DNA from: Anaerolineae bacterium
GTDB lineage: Bacteria > Chloroflexota > Anaerolineae > DUEN01
Direction of reading: 5' to 3'
Length of the DNA stretch: 64,000 nucleotides
NCBI GenBank assembly: GCA_025060615.1
Contig: JANXBS010000005.1
Coordinates: 1-64,000, forward strand
Shown here one piece after another: positions 17,682 to 27,746 of this stretch. How positions within the stretch are numbered: position 1 is the first letter of the stretch; each line of letters starts with the position of its first letter. Below the pieces are notes generated by a model. That model worked only from the letters and a program-made list of their open reading frames with translations. It ran no database searches and was not told the origin of the DNA. Position numbers and translations under genes: made by a program.

Positions 17682-18080
17682 ATGGCCAAGCGAATTCTGG
17701 TGATTGACGATGAGCCTGAGCTGATTCAGCTGCTCTCATTCTTTCTCTGCAAAGCCGGATTCGAGGTTTACGGCGCTCATGACGGGCCTCAAGCGCTAGC
17801 GATGCTAGAACAGACCATGCCCGATCTGGTCGTCTGCGATATGGTCATGCCCACGATGGACGGAGTAGCCATCGTCCAGGCACTTCGAGCGCACGCCTAT
17901 GGACGATCTCTTCCCATCCTGATGCTCTCAGCTCGCGGCCGAACCGACGATGTGGAACGAGCATTAGCAGCCGGGGCGAACGATTACATCACCAAACCGT
18001 TTCGAGGTTCCGAAGTGATCGCAATCATCGAAAAGCATCTAAGTGAGGTGAAATCGGATGAGCAGTCCCATCACACTTGA
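17682..18080 (+). CDS. Stand-alone response regulator receiver protein
   Basis: 132 residues, a single REC domain with no output domain. The acidic pocket is IDDEPE near the start, the phospho-acceptor Asp is in DLVVCDMVMPTMDG (about residue 52), the Thr/Ser position is in LMLSARG, and the conserved Lys is in YITKPF. It would take phosphate from a kinase and act by protein contact. The next gene starts inside its 3' end (23-base overlap), so the two proteins are made together. Confidence 0.92.
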   Translation: MAKRILVIDDEPELIQLLSFFLCKAGFEVYGAHDGPQALAMLEQTMPDLVVCDMVMPTMDGVAIVQALRAHAYGRSLPILMLSARGRTDDVERALAAGANDYITKPFRGSEVIAIIEKHLSEVKSDEQSHHT

Positions 18081-18750
18081 CAGCTTTGTCTCCATGCTCG
18101 CGCACGATCTACGCAGTCCCCTCGCCTTCATTATCGGATATGCTGATCTACTGTTAGAGGGTTACTTTGATCCCCTGACGGAAAGCCAGGCCGAGCAGGT
18201 ACGCAGCATTCGCGAGAATGCCCAACGCGCCGCCAACCTGGTAAGCTTGCTTTCTGACGTGTTCAAACTTGGCCAAGGACAACTCACGTTGGCGCTGGAC
18301 CCGACCGACGTCCAACAGATGCTCTCGCAGGTGGCCAACGATCTGAAGGCCGTTCTCACCAGCCGTCATCAAAGGCTAGAGATCGTCAGCGAAAGCACCT
18401 CTCACATCGCGATGCTCGATGGAGATCGCTTGCAAAAGGCCCTAACCTTGCTCCTCCGCCTCGCTGCACAGCACGGACCTGCCCACAGCGTTCTCCGTCT
18501 CCACATTGTAGATCAGACCGAAGAAGATGGAGACGTGCTGGTGATCACCGGGCATATCCTTTCTCCTGTTCAGACAGATATCAACTTTCCTCCAGAGCAG
18601 CCTCCTAGCACTCGCCTGCTCATCCCTGTCTTCATTGCCCAAAACCTTCTTCAAGCCCACGGCGGCTGCCTGTTCTGGTCCGAAGGTAAAACGGATAGGG
18701 AATTTCTGCGCATCGAGATCCCCAAAAACCGGGAGGCATTGCCGATCTAA
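18058..18750 (+). CDS. Histidine-kinase-like protein with degenerate ATP-binding domain
   Basis: 230 residues. The HisKA dimerisation helix is clear, with the phospho-acceptor His in LAHDLRSPLAFIIGY (about residue 16) and the second helix RSIRENAQRAANLVSLLSDV. The following domain has the layout of a HATPase_c fold (DGDRLQKALTLLLRLAAQHG, then late AQNLLQAHGG). It lacks the N-box asparagine, and the DxGxG box is replaced by ITGHILSPVQ. It probably cannot bind ATP in the normal way. There is no sensor or membrane domain. It may be a phosphotransfer or docking partner of the receiver encoded just before it. Confidence 0.75.
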   Translation: MSSPITLDSFVSMLAHDLRSPLAFIIGYADLLLEGYFDPLTESQAEQVRSIRENAQRAANLVSLLSDVFKLGQGQLTLALDPTDVQQMLSQVANDLKAVLTSRHQRLEIVSESTSHIAMLDGDRLQKALTLLLRLAAQHGPAHSVLRLHIVDQTEEDGDVLVITGHILSPVQTDINFPPEQPPSTRLLIPVFIAQNLLQAHGGCLFWSEGKTDREFLRIEIPKNREALPI

Positions 18751-18766
18751 CCAACTTCGCTCGCCG

Positions 18767-19714
18767 TCATACCCAGGCCTTTATCTGTTGATAGACCGCA
18801 TACACTTCCTCACGGCTGGGCAGGCTGGCCACTGCTCCACGCCCGCGCACTTTGAGCGCCGCTGCGATCATTCCCAGACGAGCTGCCTCTATGGGCGTCA
18901 TGCCGTGGCAAAGCCCATGAAGAAAGACGCCATTGAAGGCATCGCCGGCACCTGTGGTATCCCGAGCCTCGATGCCAGGCAACGGCGGCACGCGCACAAC
19001 GCAACCCTCTGCGCGGACACCCACCCAACATCCGGCCATCCCCCATTTCAAAGCCACCAGGTCCACCCCCCTCGCCCACAGCGAAGCTACGATCGCCTGC
19101 GGATCCTCTAAACCAAACAAGGTTTGGCTCTCCTCAGGCCCACCGGGTAGGGCGATGTTGACGTAGGGGAGGATCTCAGCCATGGCTTCCTGTGCCTCGG
19201 AGAGCGACCATAGCTTCAGCCGCAGGTTGGGATCATAGGCCACTGAGACCCCATGCGCGCGGGCGATCTGAGCCGCTCGCAACGCAGTCGCTCGGGCGGA
19301 TGGGGAGATAGCCTGAGTAATCCCCGTCGTGAGCAGGATACGCGCGTTAGCAATATACGCCTCGTCGAGGTCAGATGGCTCCATAGTGGAAGGAGCACTG
19401 CCCCGTCGGTAGTAAATGAACTCGCGCTCACCGCCGGGAAGCAAGCTAATGAAATAGATACCGTTAAAGCCAGGCACGATCCGACAATGGCTGATATCAA
19501 TCCCCATTGCCTGCCAGCTTTTGAGCAGATAAGGGGCAAAGGGATCATCACCTACGCGGGTGATGAAGCCGGTACGAGAACCCATCTGCTGAGCAGCCGC
19601 AATGTTGTTAAACGCATCGCCTGCGAACGCCTTTTTAAAACACAGCGCTTCCGCTAACGGCTGATCTGCGTACAATTCAATCATACACTCGCCAATGGAG
19701 ATGATATCTAACAT
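18767..19714 (-). CDS. PfkB-family sugar kinase, 2-keto-3-deoxygluconate kinase-like
   Basis: 315 residues of the ribokinase fold. The N-terminal signature is IGECMIELYAD with FAGDAFNNIAAAQQMG; the C-terminal signature DTTGAGDAFNGVFLHGL holds the catalytic Asp and the anion hole. Wording such as GIDISHCRIVPGFNGIYFI and REFIYYRRGSAPS is close to KdgK, which phosphorylates 2-keto-3-deoxygluconate. Fructokinase or another sugar kinase cannot be excluded. GGGGGAG precedes the ATG. It is divergent from gyrA. Confidence 0.85.
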   Translation of the reverse strand: MLDIISIGECMIELYADQPLAEALCFKKAFAGDAFNNIAAAQQMGSRTGFITRVGDDPFAPYLLKSWQAMGIDISHCRIVPGFNGIYFISLLPGGEREFIYYRRGSAPSTMEPSDLDEAYIANARILLTTGITQAISPSARATALRAAQIARAHGVSVAYDPNLRLKLWSLSEAQEAMAEILPYVNIALPGGPEESQTLFGLEDPQAIVASLWARGVDLVALKWGMAGCWVGVRAEGCVVRVPPLPGIEARDTTGAGDAFNGVFLHGLCHGMTPIEAARLGMIAAALKVRGRGAVASLPSREEVYAVYQQIKAWV

Positions 19715-19916
19715 AGCTCCCCCTGATCACCAAACGAGCTTGGCGCATACCATCTCCGTCACCGCCTCGCGCTCGCGGCTTGAGGAACGGCATCTCGCGA
19801 CATGCCCCCGGTCAGGCTCATCAATCCAGGCAAAGTAAAGAGAATCTGCCCAGAAATTGCTTTAACCCGATCGTTGAGATCCCTCCACCGCTAGGATTGC
19901 AGATCTCTCTAGGGAG

Positions 19917-19945
19917 AGTATACCAAATCCGCTCGTTTCTGTCAT
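19917..19945 (-). promoter_or_regulatory. Promoter for the PfkB kinase gene
   Basis: On the minus strand ATGACA (19945-19940) and TATACT (19922-19917) are 17 bases apart. This would give a leader of nearly 200 bases before the kinase ATG. I found no known riboswitch or T-box in that leader. Confidence 0.5.
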
Positions 19946-19996
19946 TTCACCTTGAGGTCGATATGGGCCTAAGTGGCCCGTCCGCGTCGAATGCGG

Positions 19997-20002
19997 TATA
20001 AT
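19997..20002 (+). promoter_or_regulatory. -10 box of the gyrA promoter
   Basis: A perfect TATAAT stands 34 bases before the gyrA ATG; the matching -35 region is weak. GAGGAGAG is the ribosome site. Confidence 0.5.
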
Positions 20003-20035
20003 GTACGCAGGTGATGACAAAGCTGATGAGGAGAG

Positions 20036-22588
<2,553 letters not shown>

Positions 22589-22597
22589 GTAGTAGCC

Positions 22598-22842
22598 GTG
22601 CACTTTCTCGGTTCCTTCGCTGACAGTACCCTATTCCCCGCAGTGACGCCGATATCGCCGTGGAAATCGCTGAGGCAGACGCAACCGTTTATCAGTGCAT
22701 CCGAGAGATTGCGACGAACGTTTTTCCGGAAGCCTCGGTGCCGGTGAATTTATTCATCCCATCCTCAGCGCGACTGAATGAGTTGGGAGGCGAACCGGGC
22801 GGGGGATTGCCGGAGCAGTGGCGCGGCGTGGAGTGTGGCTGA
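22598..22842 (+). pseudogene. Frameshifted MNT-type nucleotidyltransferase remnant
   Basis: In the gap after gyrA, one frame from GTG 22598 reads VHFLGSFADSTLF. The neighbouring frame continues with PRSDADIAVEIAEAD, then VYQCIREIATNVFPEASV, up to a stop at 22842. Joined by a one-base shift near 22635 they give the GS motif and the DxD strand of minimal nucleotidyltransferases (GSxARG, then SDxDIxVE), followed by a typical helix and strand. The C-terminal end is short. Such proteins are antitoxins that AMPylate HEPN toxins. No HEPN partner follows, so this is a decayed module. Confidence 0.5.
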
Positions 22843-22852
22843 GGTAAGAGCT

Positions 22853-24223
22853 ATGGAACTGCAAACCCTCTTCCGACGAGGGCCAGGACCGCAATTGGCC
22901 TTCGTGCCAACGCCAGATCCTGAGCTGCTGGCCGAGACAATGGTGGCCTTCGCCAACACCGACGGCGGCACCATCCTCGTCGGGCTTACCCCTGAGGGCC
23001 GACGGGCAGAAAATCTACTATCCGAAGAGGTCGAAGGTGGGCTGCGGCAGGCGTTGGCACTATGTCGGCCGCCTGTGGTTACCGAGTGGGAGCAGATAGA
23101 GGTTCCGGGTGGCTTCGTGGTCAGCATCCGTGTGCCGCGTTCCACCGAGTTACACGCCTTGGCCGACGGCCGTGTGCTTGTCCGTTCCGGAGCGGAAAAT
23201 CGCCCCCTCAGCGGCGACGCCATCCGACAGCTCGCTGCCACCAAATCGAGCGGTGAGTTCGAGGCCGAGCCAGTCCCCGGCGCCACCCGTGCCGACTTGG
23301 ATGATGAGATCATTGACGAATATCTAACCTTGCGCGCTGAGCGCCAGCGCCGCTCCATTACCCAGGATCGGGAAGAGATCCTGCGCCAGATCGCCGCGGT
23401 GACAGCAGAGGGCCAGCCGACCGTCTCAGGCCTGCTCCTATTCGGCCGAGAGCCGCAGGTTTTTCTGCCTCAGGCGGGGATCGTCTTCGTTAAATTCCTG
23501 GGCAAGGAGCCGCGTGGACCTGGAGGATTGCCTGGGTATGGCCGCCGCGAGGAGATCAGCGGGCCGCTGCCGCGCATGATCGAGCGGGCCTGGCGCGTGA
23601 TCTTGGAGGAGATGCGCGTCGAGGCGGTGGTGCGCGGGCTAAAGCGGGAGGAGCGGACAGAATACCCGCCGTTCGCCGTACGCGAGGCGCTGATCAATGC
23701 CGTCTGTCATCGCGACTACCGGTTGACAGGGCGGCGCATCGAGATCCGCATGTTTGACGATCGGCTGGAGGTGCAGTCGCCGGGGGGCCTGCCAGGCTAT
23801 ATCACGCTGGACAATATCGTGGAGGAACACTTCTCTCGTAACCCTCGCATCGTCCATGGCCTCTTCCAGTGGGGGTTCATCGAGGAGTTAGGCCTGGGCA
23901 TTGACCGTATGATCGAGGCGATGGTGCAGGCCGGCCATCCTCAACCGACGTTTCGGGCCACCCCCTTCTCCTTCACCGTGATCCTTCAGAACGTCGTGGA
24001 ACGGGTAAGCGCGCTAGCCCCATGGGAAGGGAGCATGAATGAACGTCAGTTGCGCGCGCTGCAATACATTCAGGAACAGGGGCGGATCACCAATCGCGAG
24101 TATCGTGAGCTGTGCCCACATGTCTCGGCGGAGACGCTGCGGCTGGACCTGGCAGATTTGGTGGACCGCGGCATCCTGCTCAAGGTAGGTGACAAGCGAG
24201 GCACCTATTACATCCTCAAATAA
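22853..24223 (+). CDS. AlbA_2-domain transcriptional regulator/ATP-binding protein (RecG-like C-terminus)
   Basis: About 456 residues from ATG 22853, with GAGGTAAGAG upstream. The N-terminal AlbA_2 (Schlafen-type) domain has AFANTDGGTILVGLTPEGR. The middle and C-terminal part is a GHKL-like ATPase fold (HATPase_c_4): FAVREALINAVCHRDY, GRRIEIRMFDDRLEVQSPGGLP, then RNPRIVHGLFQWGFIEELGLGIDRM. It ends with a winged helix (RQLRALQYIQEQGRITNREY). Such proteins are DNA-binding regulators or components of defence. Here it is a single gene 73 bases before a TauE gene. Confidence 0.82.
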   Translation: MELQTLFRRGPGPQLAFVPTPDPELLAETMVAFANTDGGTILVGLTPEGRRAENLLSEEVEGGLRQALALCRPPVVTEWEQIEVPGGFVVSIRVPRSTELHALADGRVLVRSGAENRPLSGDAIRQLAATKSSGEFEAEPVPGATRADLDDEIIDEYLTLRAERQRRSITQDREEILRQIAAVTAEGQPTVSGLLLFGREPQVFLPQAGIVFVKFLGKEPRGPGGLPGYGRREEISGPLPRMIERAWRVILEEMRVEAVVRGLKREERTEYPPFAVREALINAVCHRDYRLTGRRIEIRMFDDRLEVQSPGGLPGYITLDNIVEEHFSRNPRIVHGLFQWGFIEELGLGIDRMIEAMVQAGHPQPTFRATPFSFTVILQNVVERVSALAPWEGSMNERQLRALQYIQEQGRITNREYRELCPHVSAETLRLDLADLVDRGILLKVGDKRGTYYILK

Positions 24224-24296
24224 GAGTGGCTGGCACTTCACCCTATCACCTGGCGTCCCTCCTCAACGTTCATTTGAGACGGGAAGCGACCGTGTG

Positions 24297-25103
24297 ATGT
24301 TTATATGGATTTTCCTCACCGCTGTTGTCGTAGGGATTTTGGGAAGCATGCTGGGGATTGGCGGCGGCGTGCTGTTGATCCCCGTGTTCACATTGTTTCT
24401 GGACATCCCGATCAAGACTGCGATCGGGGCCACAATCATCAGCGTCATCGCCACCTCGTCAGCGGCTGGCGTGGTATACGTGGAGCGCGGCTTGACGCAT
24501 ACCCGCCTAGGCATGGTGATGGAGGTCGCCACTACACTAGGCGCGCTGGCCGGCGGGATCACGGCGGTGTTGATCAGCCCTCGGGCTTTACAGGGCATCT
24601 TCGGGTTAGTGTTGCTGTACGTGGTCTATAGCATGGGGCAACTGCCCAAAGAGGAAATCGCGGTATCGCCTACGGGGGTGATGGACACCTCGTTTGTGGA
24701 CCCGCTTACTGGCGCAGAGGTGGCCTATGGCGTTCGGAATCTGCCTTTGGGATTGGGAGCGAGCTTTCTGGCCGGCAACGTCTCGGGGCTGTTGGGGATC
24801 GGCGGGGGGATCATCAAAGTGCCCGTGATGGTGCTGGTAATGGGTATCCCGCTCAAGGCGGCTATCGCCACTAGTAACTTCATGATTGGCGTGACGGCGG
24901 CCACCAGCGCGCTGATCTACTATGGCCGCGGCTATATCAACCCGCAGGTGGCGATCCCCACTGCGCTAGGCATCCTGTTGGGCGCACAGTTGGGGCCGCG
25001 GCTGGGCGGTCGAATGCGCACGTTGACCCTCAAGCGTCTGTTTCAGGGACTGCTGGTGGTCTTCGCCGTCCAGATGCTCTGGAAAGCCTTGGCAGGGGGG
25101 TGA
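24297..25103 (+). CDS. TauE/SafE-family sulfite/anion exporter
   Basis: About 268 residues, seven to eight helices in two related halves. Each half begins with the family glycine signature: GSMLGIGGGVLLIPVF near residue 17 and GLLGIGGGIIKVPVMV near residue 165. Start is ATG 24297 or GTG 24294; the open frame upstream overlaps the preceding gene and lacks family similarity. Family members export sulfite, sulfoacetate or related organosulfur anions. The DUF1634 gene overlaps its stop by four bases, a known companion. Confidence 0.88.
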   Translation: MFIWIFLTAVVVGILGSMLGIGGGVLLIPVFTLFLDIPIKTAIGATIISVIATSSAAGVVYVERGLTHTRLGMVMEVATTLGALAGGITAVLISPRALQGIFGLVLLYVVYSMGQLPKEEIAVSPTGVMDTSFVDPLTGAEVAYGVRNLPLGLGASFLAGNVSGLLGIGGGIIKVPVMVLVMGIPLKAAIATSNFMIGVTAATSALIYYGRGYINPQVAIPTALGILLGAQLGPRLGGRMRTLTLKRLFQGLLVVFAVQMLWKALAGG

Positions 25104-25597
25104 AGGGGATGAAGGCCACCCGCTCGCTATTGGGAACAGCTCAGATGGTCCGGCGGGGTCTTGGCATATGGTTTGCCCAGAGATGGGCAGGTACGGTCGG
25201 AGCGCTCTGGCGAGGTGTCTCTGCGCGGTTCGCTCAAGGGGAAAAAGTAGCGGCCCGGGTTGCCACACGCGATCTGAACGAGATGGTACATTGGGTCCTG
25301 GTCGTCGGCCTGCTCGTCAGCGCATTCTTGATGCTGGTGGGCTTGACGATGGAACTATGGCTCCATCGCTCCCTGCCGGCTACAGTGGTTCCTCCAGCGG
25401 AGGCGATCCGGCGGGCGATCTCTTTGCATCCGTCGGGGTTCCTCTCGTTGGGGTTACTCACCCTGATCTTGACCCCTCTCCTGCGAGTGGTGGGGTCTTT
25501 GATCGTTTTCGCCTGGGAGCGCGATGGGCGCTACGTCGTGATCACGGGACTGGTGCTGATCGTGATGTTGGTGAGCTTGTGGGTGGGGCAGGCGTGA
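25100..25597 (+). CDS. DUF1634 membrane protein, TauE partner
   Basis: 165 residues starting at GTG 25100 within GTGA of the TauE stop. After an amphipathic start of about 55 residues there are three membrane helices (VHWVLVVGLLVSAFLMLVG, FLSLGLLTLILTPLLRVVG, VITGLVLIVMLVSLWVG). The pattern, including LHPSGFLSLGLLTLILTPLLRV, fits DUF1634, which is widely found next to TauE/SafE exporters. It is likely a second subunit or regulator of that transporter; its exact role is not known. Confidence 0.85.
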   Translation: MKGMKATRSLLGTAQMVRRGLGIWFAQRWAGTVGALWRGVSARFAQGEKVAARVATRDLNEMVHWVLVVGLLVSAFLMLVGLTMELWLHRSLPATVVPPAEAIRRAISLHPSGFLSLGLLTLILTPLLRVVGSLIVFAWERDGRYVVITGLVLIVMLVSLWVGQA

Positions 25598-25614
25598 AGC
25601 CAGGAGGTAAACGG

Positions 25615-26670
25615 ATGAGCCAGCCTCATGTTGTGGAGCCTTCTGTTCGCGTGATTTATGCAATTGCGGAGGTGATGAACGCCAGCCTAGGGCGGCGAGA
25701 GTTGCTGGAGCGCATGTTACAGGCCATCGTCACCGAGTTAGGGTACAAAGCCGCTTCGATCCGGCTTCTGGACCAGGAGCGGCGGACGATGGAGATGCAG
25801 GCAGCCTATGGCTTAAGCGAGCGGTATCTGTCGAAGGGGCCGGTTGAGGTGGAGCACAGCCCCATCGACCGGGATGTCCTACAGGGAAATGCTGTGATCC
25901 TGCGAGACGTGTTGCATGACGCTGGGCTTCAATACCCAGAGGAGGCGCGACAAGAGGGGATCCGCTCAGTGTTAGCGGTGCCCCTGCGCATCCAGGATCG
26001 CTACCTGGGCGTGTTGCGGGTGTATACCGGCGAGCCACATGATTTCTCGCTCTCCGAACAACTACTGATCAGTGCTGTTGCCAACCTGGCCGCCCGCGCC
26101 ATTCGGAATGCTCATCTCTATCATGCCATCCACGCCATCGCCGCCGAGGTGAATTCGAGCCTGAAGCTTGACGAGGTGCTCAGGGCATTGTTGCGCAAGG
26201 TGATCGAGGAGGTGAATTGCAAAGCTGCCTCGATTCGCCTGTTAGGGCCGCGCAGGAAGCGCCTGCACCTAATGGCGGCAGAGGGGTTGAGCGAACGCTA
26301 TCTGAAGAAGGGCGAGGTCCGGGTAGAGGACAGCCCGATTGATCGTGAGGTGTTGCAGGGGCGGCCCGCGATGATTTACGACGTACAACGAGAGGTGGGC
26401 TTTCAGTATCCGGAAGAGGCAGCACGCGAGGGGATTCGCTCGGTGCTGGCCGTGCCGTTGCGAGTACGTGAGGAGGTCATCGGCGTACTTCGGGCATATT
26501 CAGCTCAACCTCACCGGTTCAGCGAGGAAGAGGTGGAGTTCTTGGAGGCCATTGCTGACCTGGGCGCAGTCGCCATCGAGAACGCCCGGCTGCACGAAGC
26601 ATTAAGTGAGAAATACGAGGCCGCCCGCGAAGATTGGGCCGGCTGGTATCGTTTCCTAACGATGGGGTGA
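25615..26670 (+). CDS. Tandem GAF-domain sensor protein
   Basis: 351 residues from ATG 25615 with AGGAGG nine bases upstream; it follows DUF1634 by 17 bases. Two GAF domains (about 25-170 and 180-335) are near copies of each other. Shared phrases include KAASIRLL, GLSERYL, SPIDR-VLQG, FQYPEEA or LQYPEEA, and GIRSVLAVPLR. No kinase, cyclase or DNA-binding domain is attached. GAF domains bind small molecules or haem. The tandem copy suggests recent internal duplication. The place in a TauE-DUF1634 operon suggests sensing linked to that exporter, which is inference. Confidence 0.85.
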   Translation: MSQPHVVEPSVRVIYAIAEVMNASLGRRELLERMLQAIVTELGYKAASIRLLDQERRTMEMQAAYGLSERYLSKGPVEVEHSPIDRDVLQGNAVILRDVLHDAGLQYPEEARQEGIRSVLAVPLRIQDRYLGVLRVYTGEPHDFSLSEQLLISAVANLAARAIRNAHLYHAIHAIAAEVNSSLKLDEVLRALLRKVIEEVNCKAASIRLLGPRRKRLHLMAAEGLSERYLKKGEVRVEDSPIDREVLQGRPAMIYDVQREVGFQYPEEAAREGIRSVLAVPLRVREEVIGVLRAYSAQPHRFSEEEVEFLEAIADLGAVAIENARLHEALSEKYEAAREDWAGWYRFLTMG

Positions 26671-26675
26671 TGGAT

Positions 26676-26714
26676 AAAAAAGAAATGGACGAGGCCAAGG
26701 CCATCGTCCATTTC
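26676..26714. terminator. Bidirectional terminator between the GAF and YceI genes
   Basis: GAAATGGACGAGGCC (26682-26696) pairs with GGCCATCGTCCATTTC (26699-26714) with one bulged base and a two-base loop. An A-run on the left (26676-26680) would serve as the U-tract for the minus strand gene; the two genes converge here. Confidence 0.65.
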
Positions 26715-26728
26715 CTTTGGGCGTGTGC

Positions 26729-27520
26729 TCAATCTACCTGGCGCTGGACGTAGAAATCCAGCTCTAGCCGGATATTGTCCTCAACGCTCAACACCACTGG
26801 AACCCGAGGCTGCGTAAGGTTGAACATCGCAAATGGAAAGCTCGTCGTGGCCTGGCCAGTGGCTTCTCCCCCTTCGATGCGCGCCTTCACCTCCCAGGTG
26901 ACTTGCCGAGTCACGTCGCGGATCGTCAGATCGCCAATGAGCTGGAATTCTACATCAGCCGATTCCGGCAACGGCAGGGCAAGCCCGCGGATCTCCGTGG
27001 GCACAAACACGGCAAAGGGGAAGCGGTCGGTTTGCAGTGTGTTGCGCCGGATAAAGTCGTCGCGACGGCTCTCATCGCTCTTCAAGGTGCGCAGATCTAC
27101 CTGCACTCTGGACTCGGCAGCCAAAATGGTGCCATCGGTCCTGGCCACAATGGTGCCCGTAATTTCCCGAGTAACCCCGACTGCATCGTTCGGCAACGAC
27201 AATCCCACAAGCTGTTCGCGCACCCGATAGCGCGCCTCGTTTCGCCCAGGCACTAAGATCAAGCGGACGATCTCCCCCTCAGAGGCTATGCCCTCGGGGG
27301 AAGTCGGCGTCTCTACGGGCGGTGTATCCGTCACAGATGGAGCAAGCTCTGGCGTTGCAGTAGGGCTCGGTACCGGTGTGGGGGTAGGCTGTGATTCGGA
27401 AGGGACTATAGCGGTCGGCTCGGCCACAGGCTGACGAAAAGCACAGCCGCTCATTAAGAGTGCCATTATCAAAGTTGCCAACAATTGATAGAGGACGAAG
27501 CGGATAGAGCGATCCTTCAC
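26729..27520 (-). CDS. YceI-domain lipoprotein
   Basis: About 263 residues. The GTG at 27520 has GGAGGTG six bases upstream, which favours it over the ORF start at 27556. A lipoprotein signal peptide ends in LLMSGC (lipid-anchored Cys near 27). A Pro/Thr/Ser-rich linker of about 45 residues leads to a YceI-type lipocalin barrel with RNTLQTDRFPFAVF, FQLIGDLTIRDVTRQVTWEV and FPFAMFNL. YceI barrels bind polyprenyl chains in known structures. A minus-strand TATAAT lies at 27561-27556, before the gene. No partner cytochrome b561 is nearby. Confidence 0.85.
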   Translation of the reverse strand: MKDRSIRFVLYQLLATLIMALLMSGCAFRQPVAEPTAIVPSESQPTPTPVPSPTATPELAPSVTDTPPVETPTSPEGIASEGEIVRLILVPGRNEARYRVREQLVGLSLPNDAVGVTREITGTIVARTDGTILAAESRVQVDLRTLKSDESRRDDFIRRNTLQTDRFPFAVFVPTEIRGLALPLPESADVEFQLIGDLTIRDVTRQVTWEVKARIEGGEATGQATTSFPFAMFNLTQPRVPVVLSVEDNIRLELDFYVQRQVD

Positions 27521-27746
27521 AGCACACCTCCTAGATTTTGTTGATATCTTAGCCAATTATACCGCAAAATCTTAGAGAAGAAGGGCTCGATCTCCGTTTT
27601 TGCATCGACAATCCGACATTCCCCAGACTTATGGATCGCGTGCTCCATCCCGACGCAGAGCTCAGGCCGGTTAGGATCGGGCAGCAGATAGTGCTCAACA
27701 GCTCGATCTCACACAAGGCTGGTCACAGCAGAGTAAAACCGCGCCT

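Noticed and set aside
17348-17739. Two short minus-strand ORFs in the gap before the response regulator
   Set aside because: No family pattern or ribosome sites; they cross the predicted promoter and the inverted repeat.
19715-19911. Long leader of the PfkB kinase gene as a riboswitch or T-box
   Set aside because: No T-box sequence, no known aptamer consensus and no terminator hairpin found by eye.
22660-22842. 60-residue ORF as an intact small gene
   Set aside because: It is better explained as the second half of a frameshifted nucleotidyltransferase, since the missing GS motif lies in the neighbouring frame upstream.
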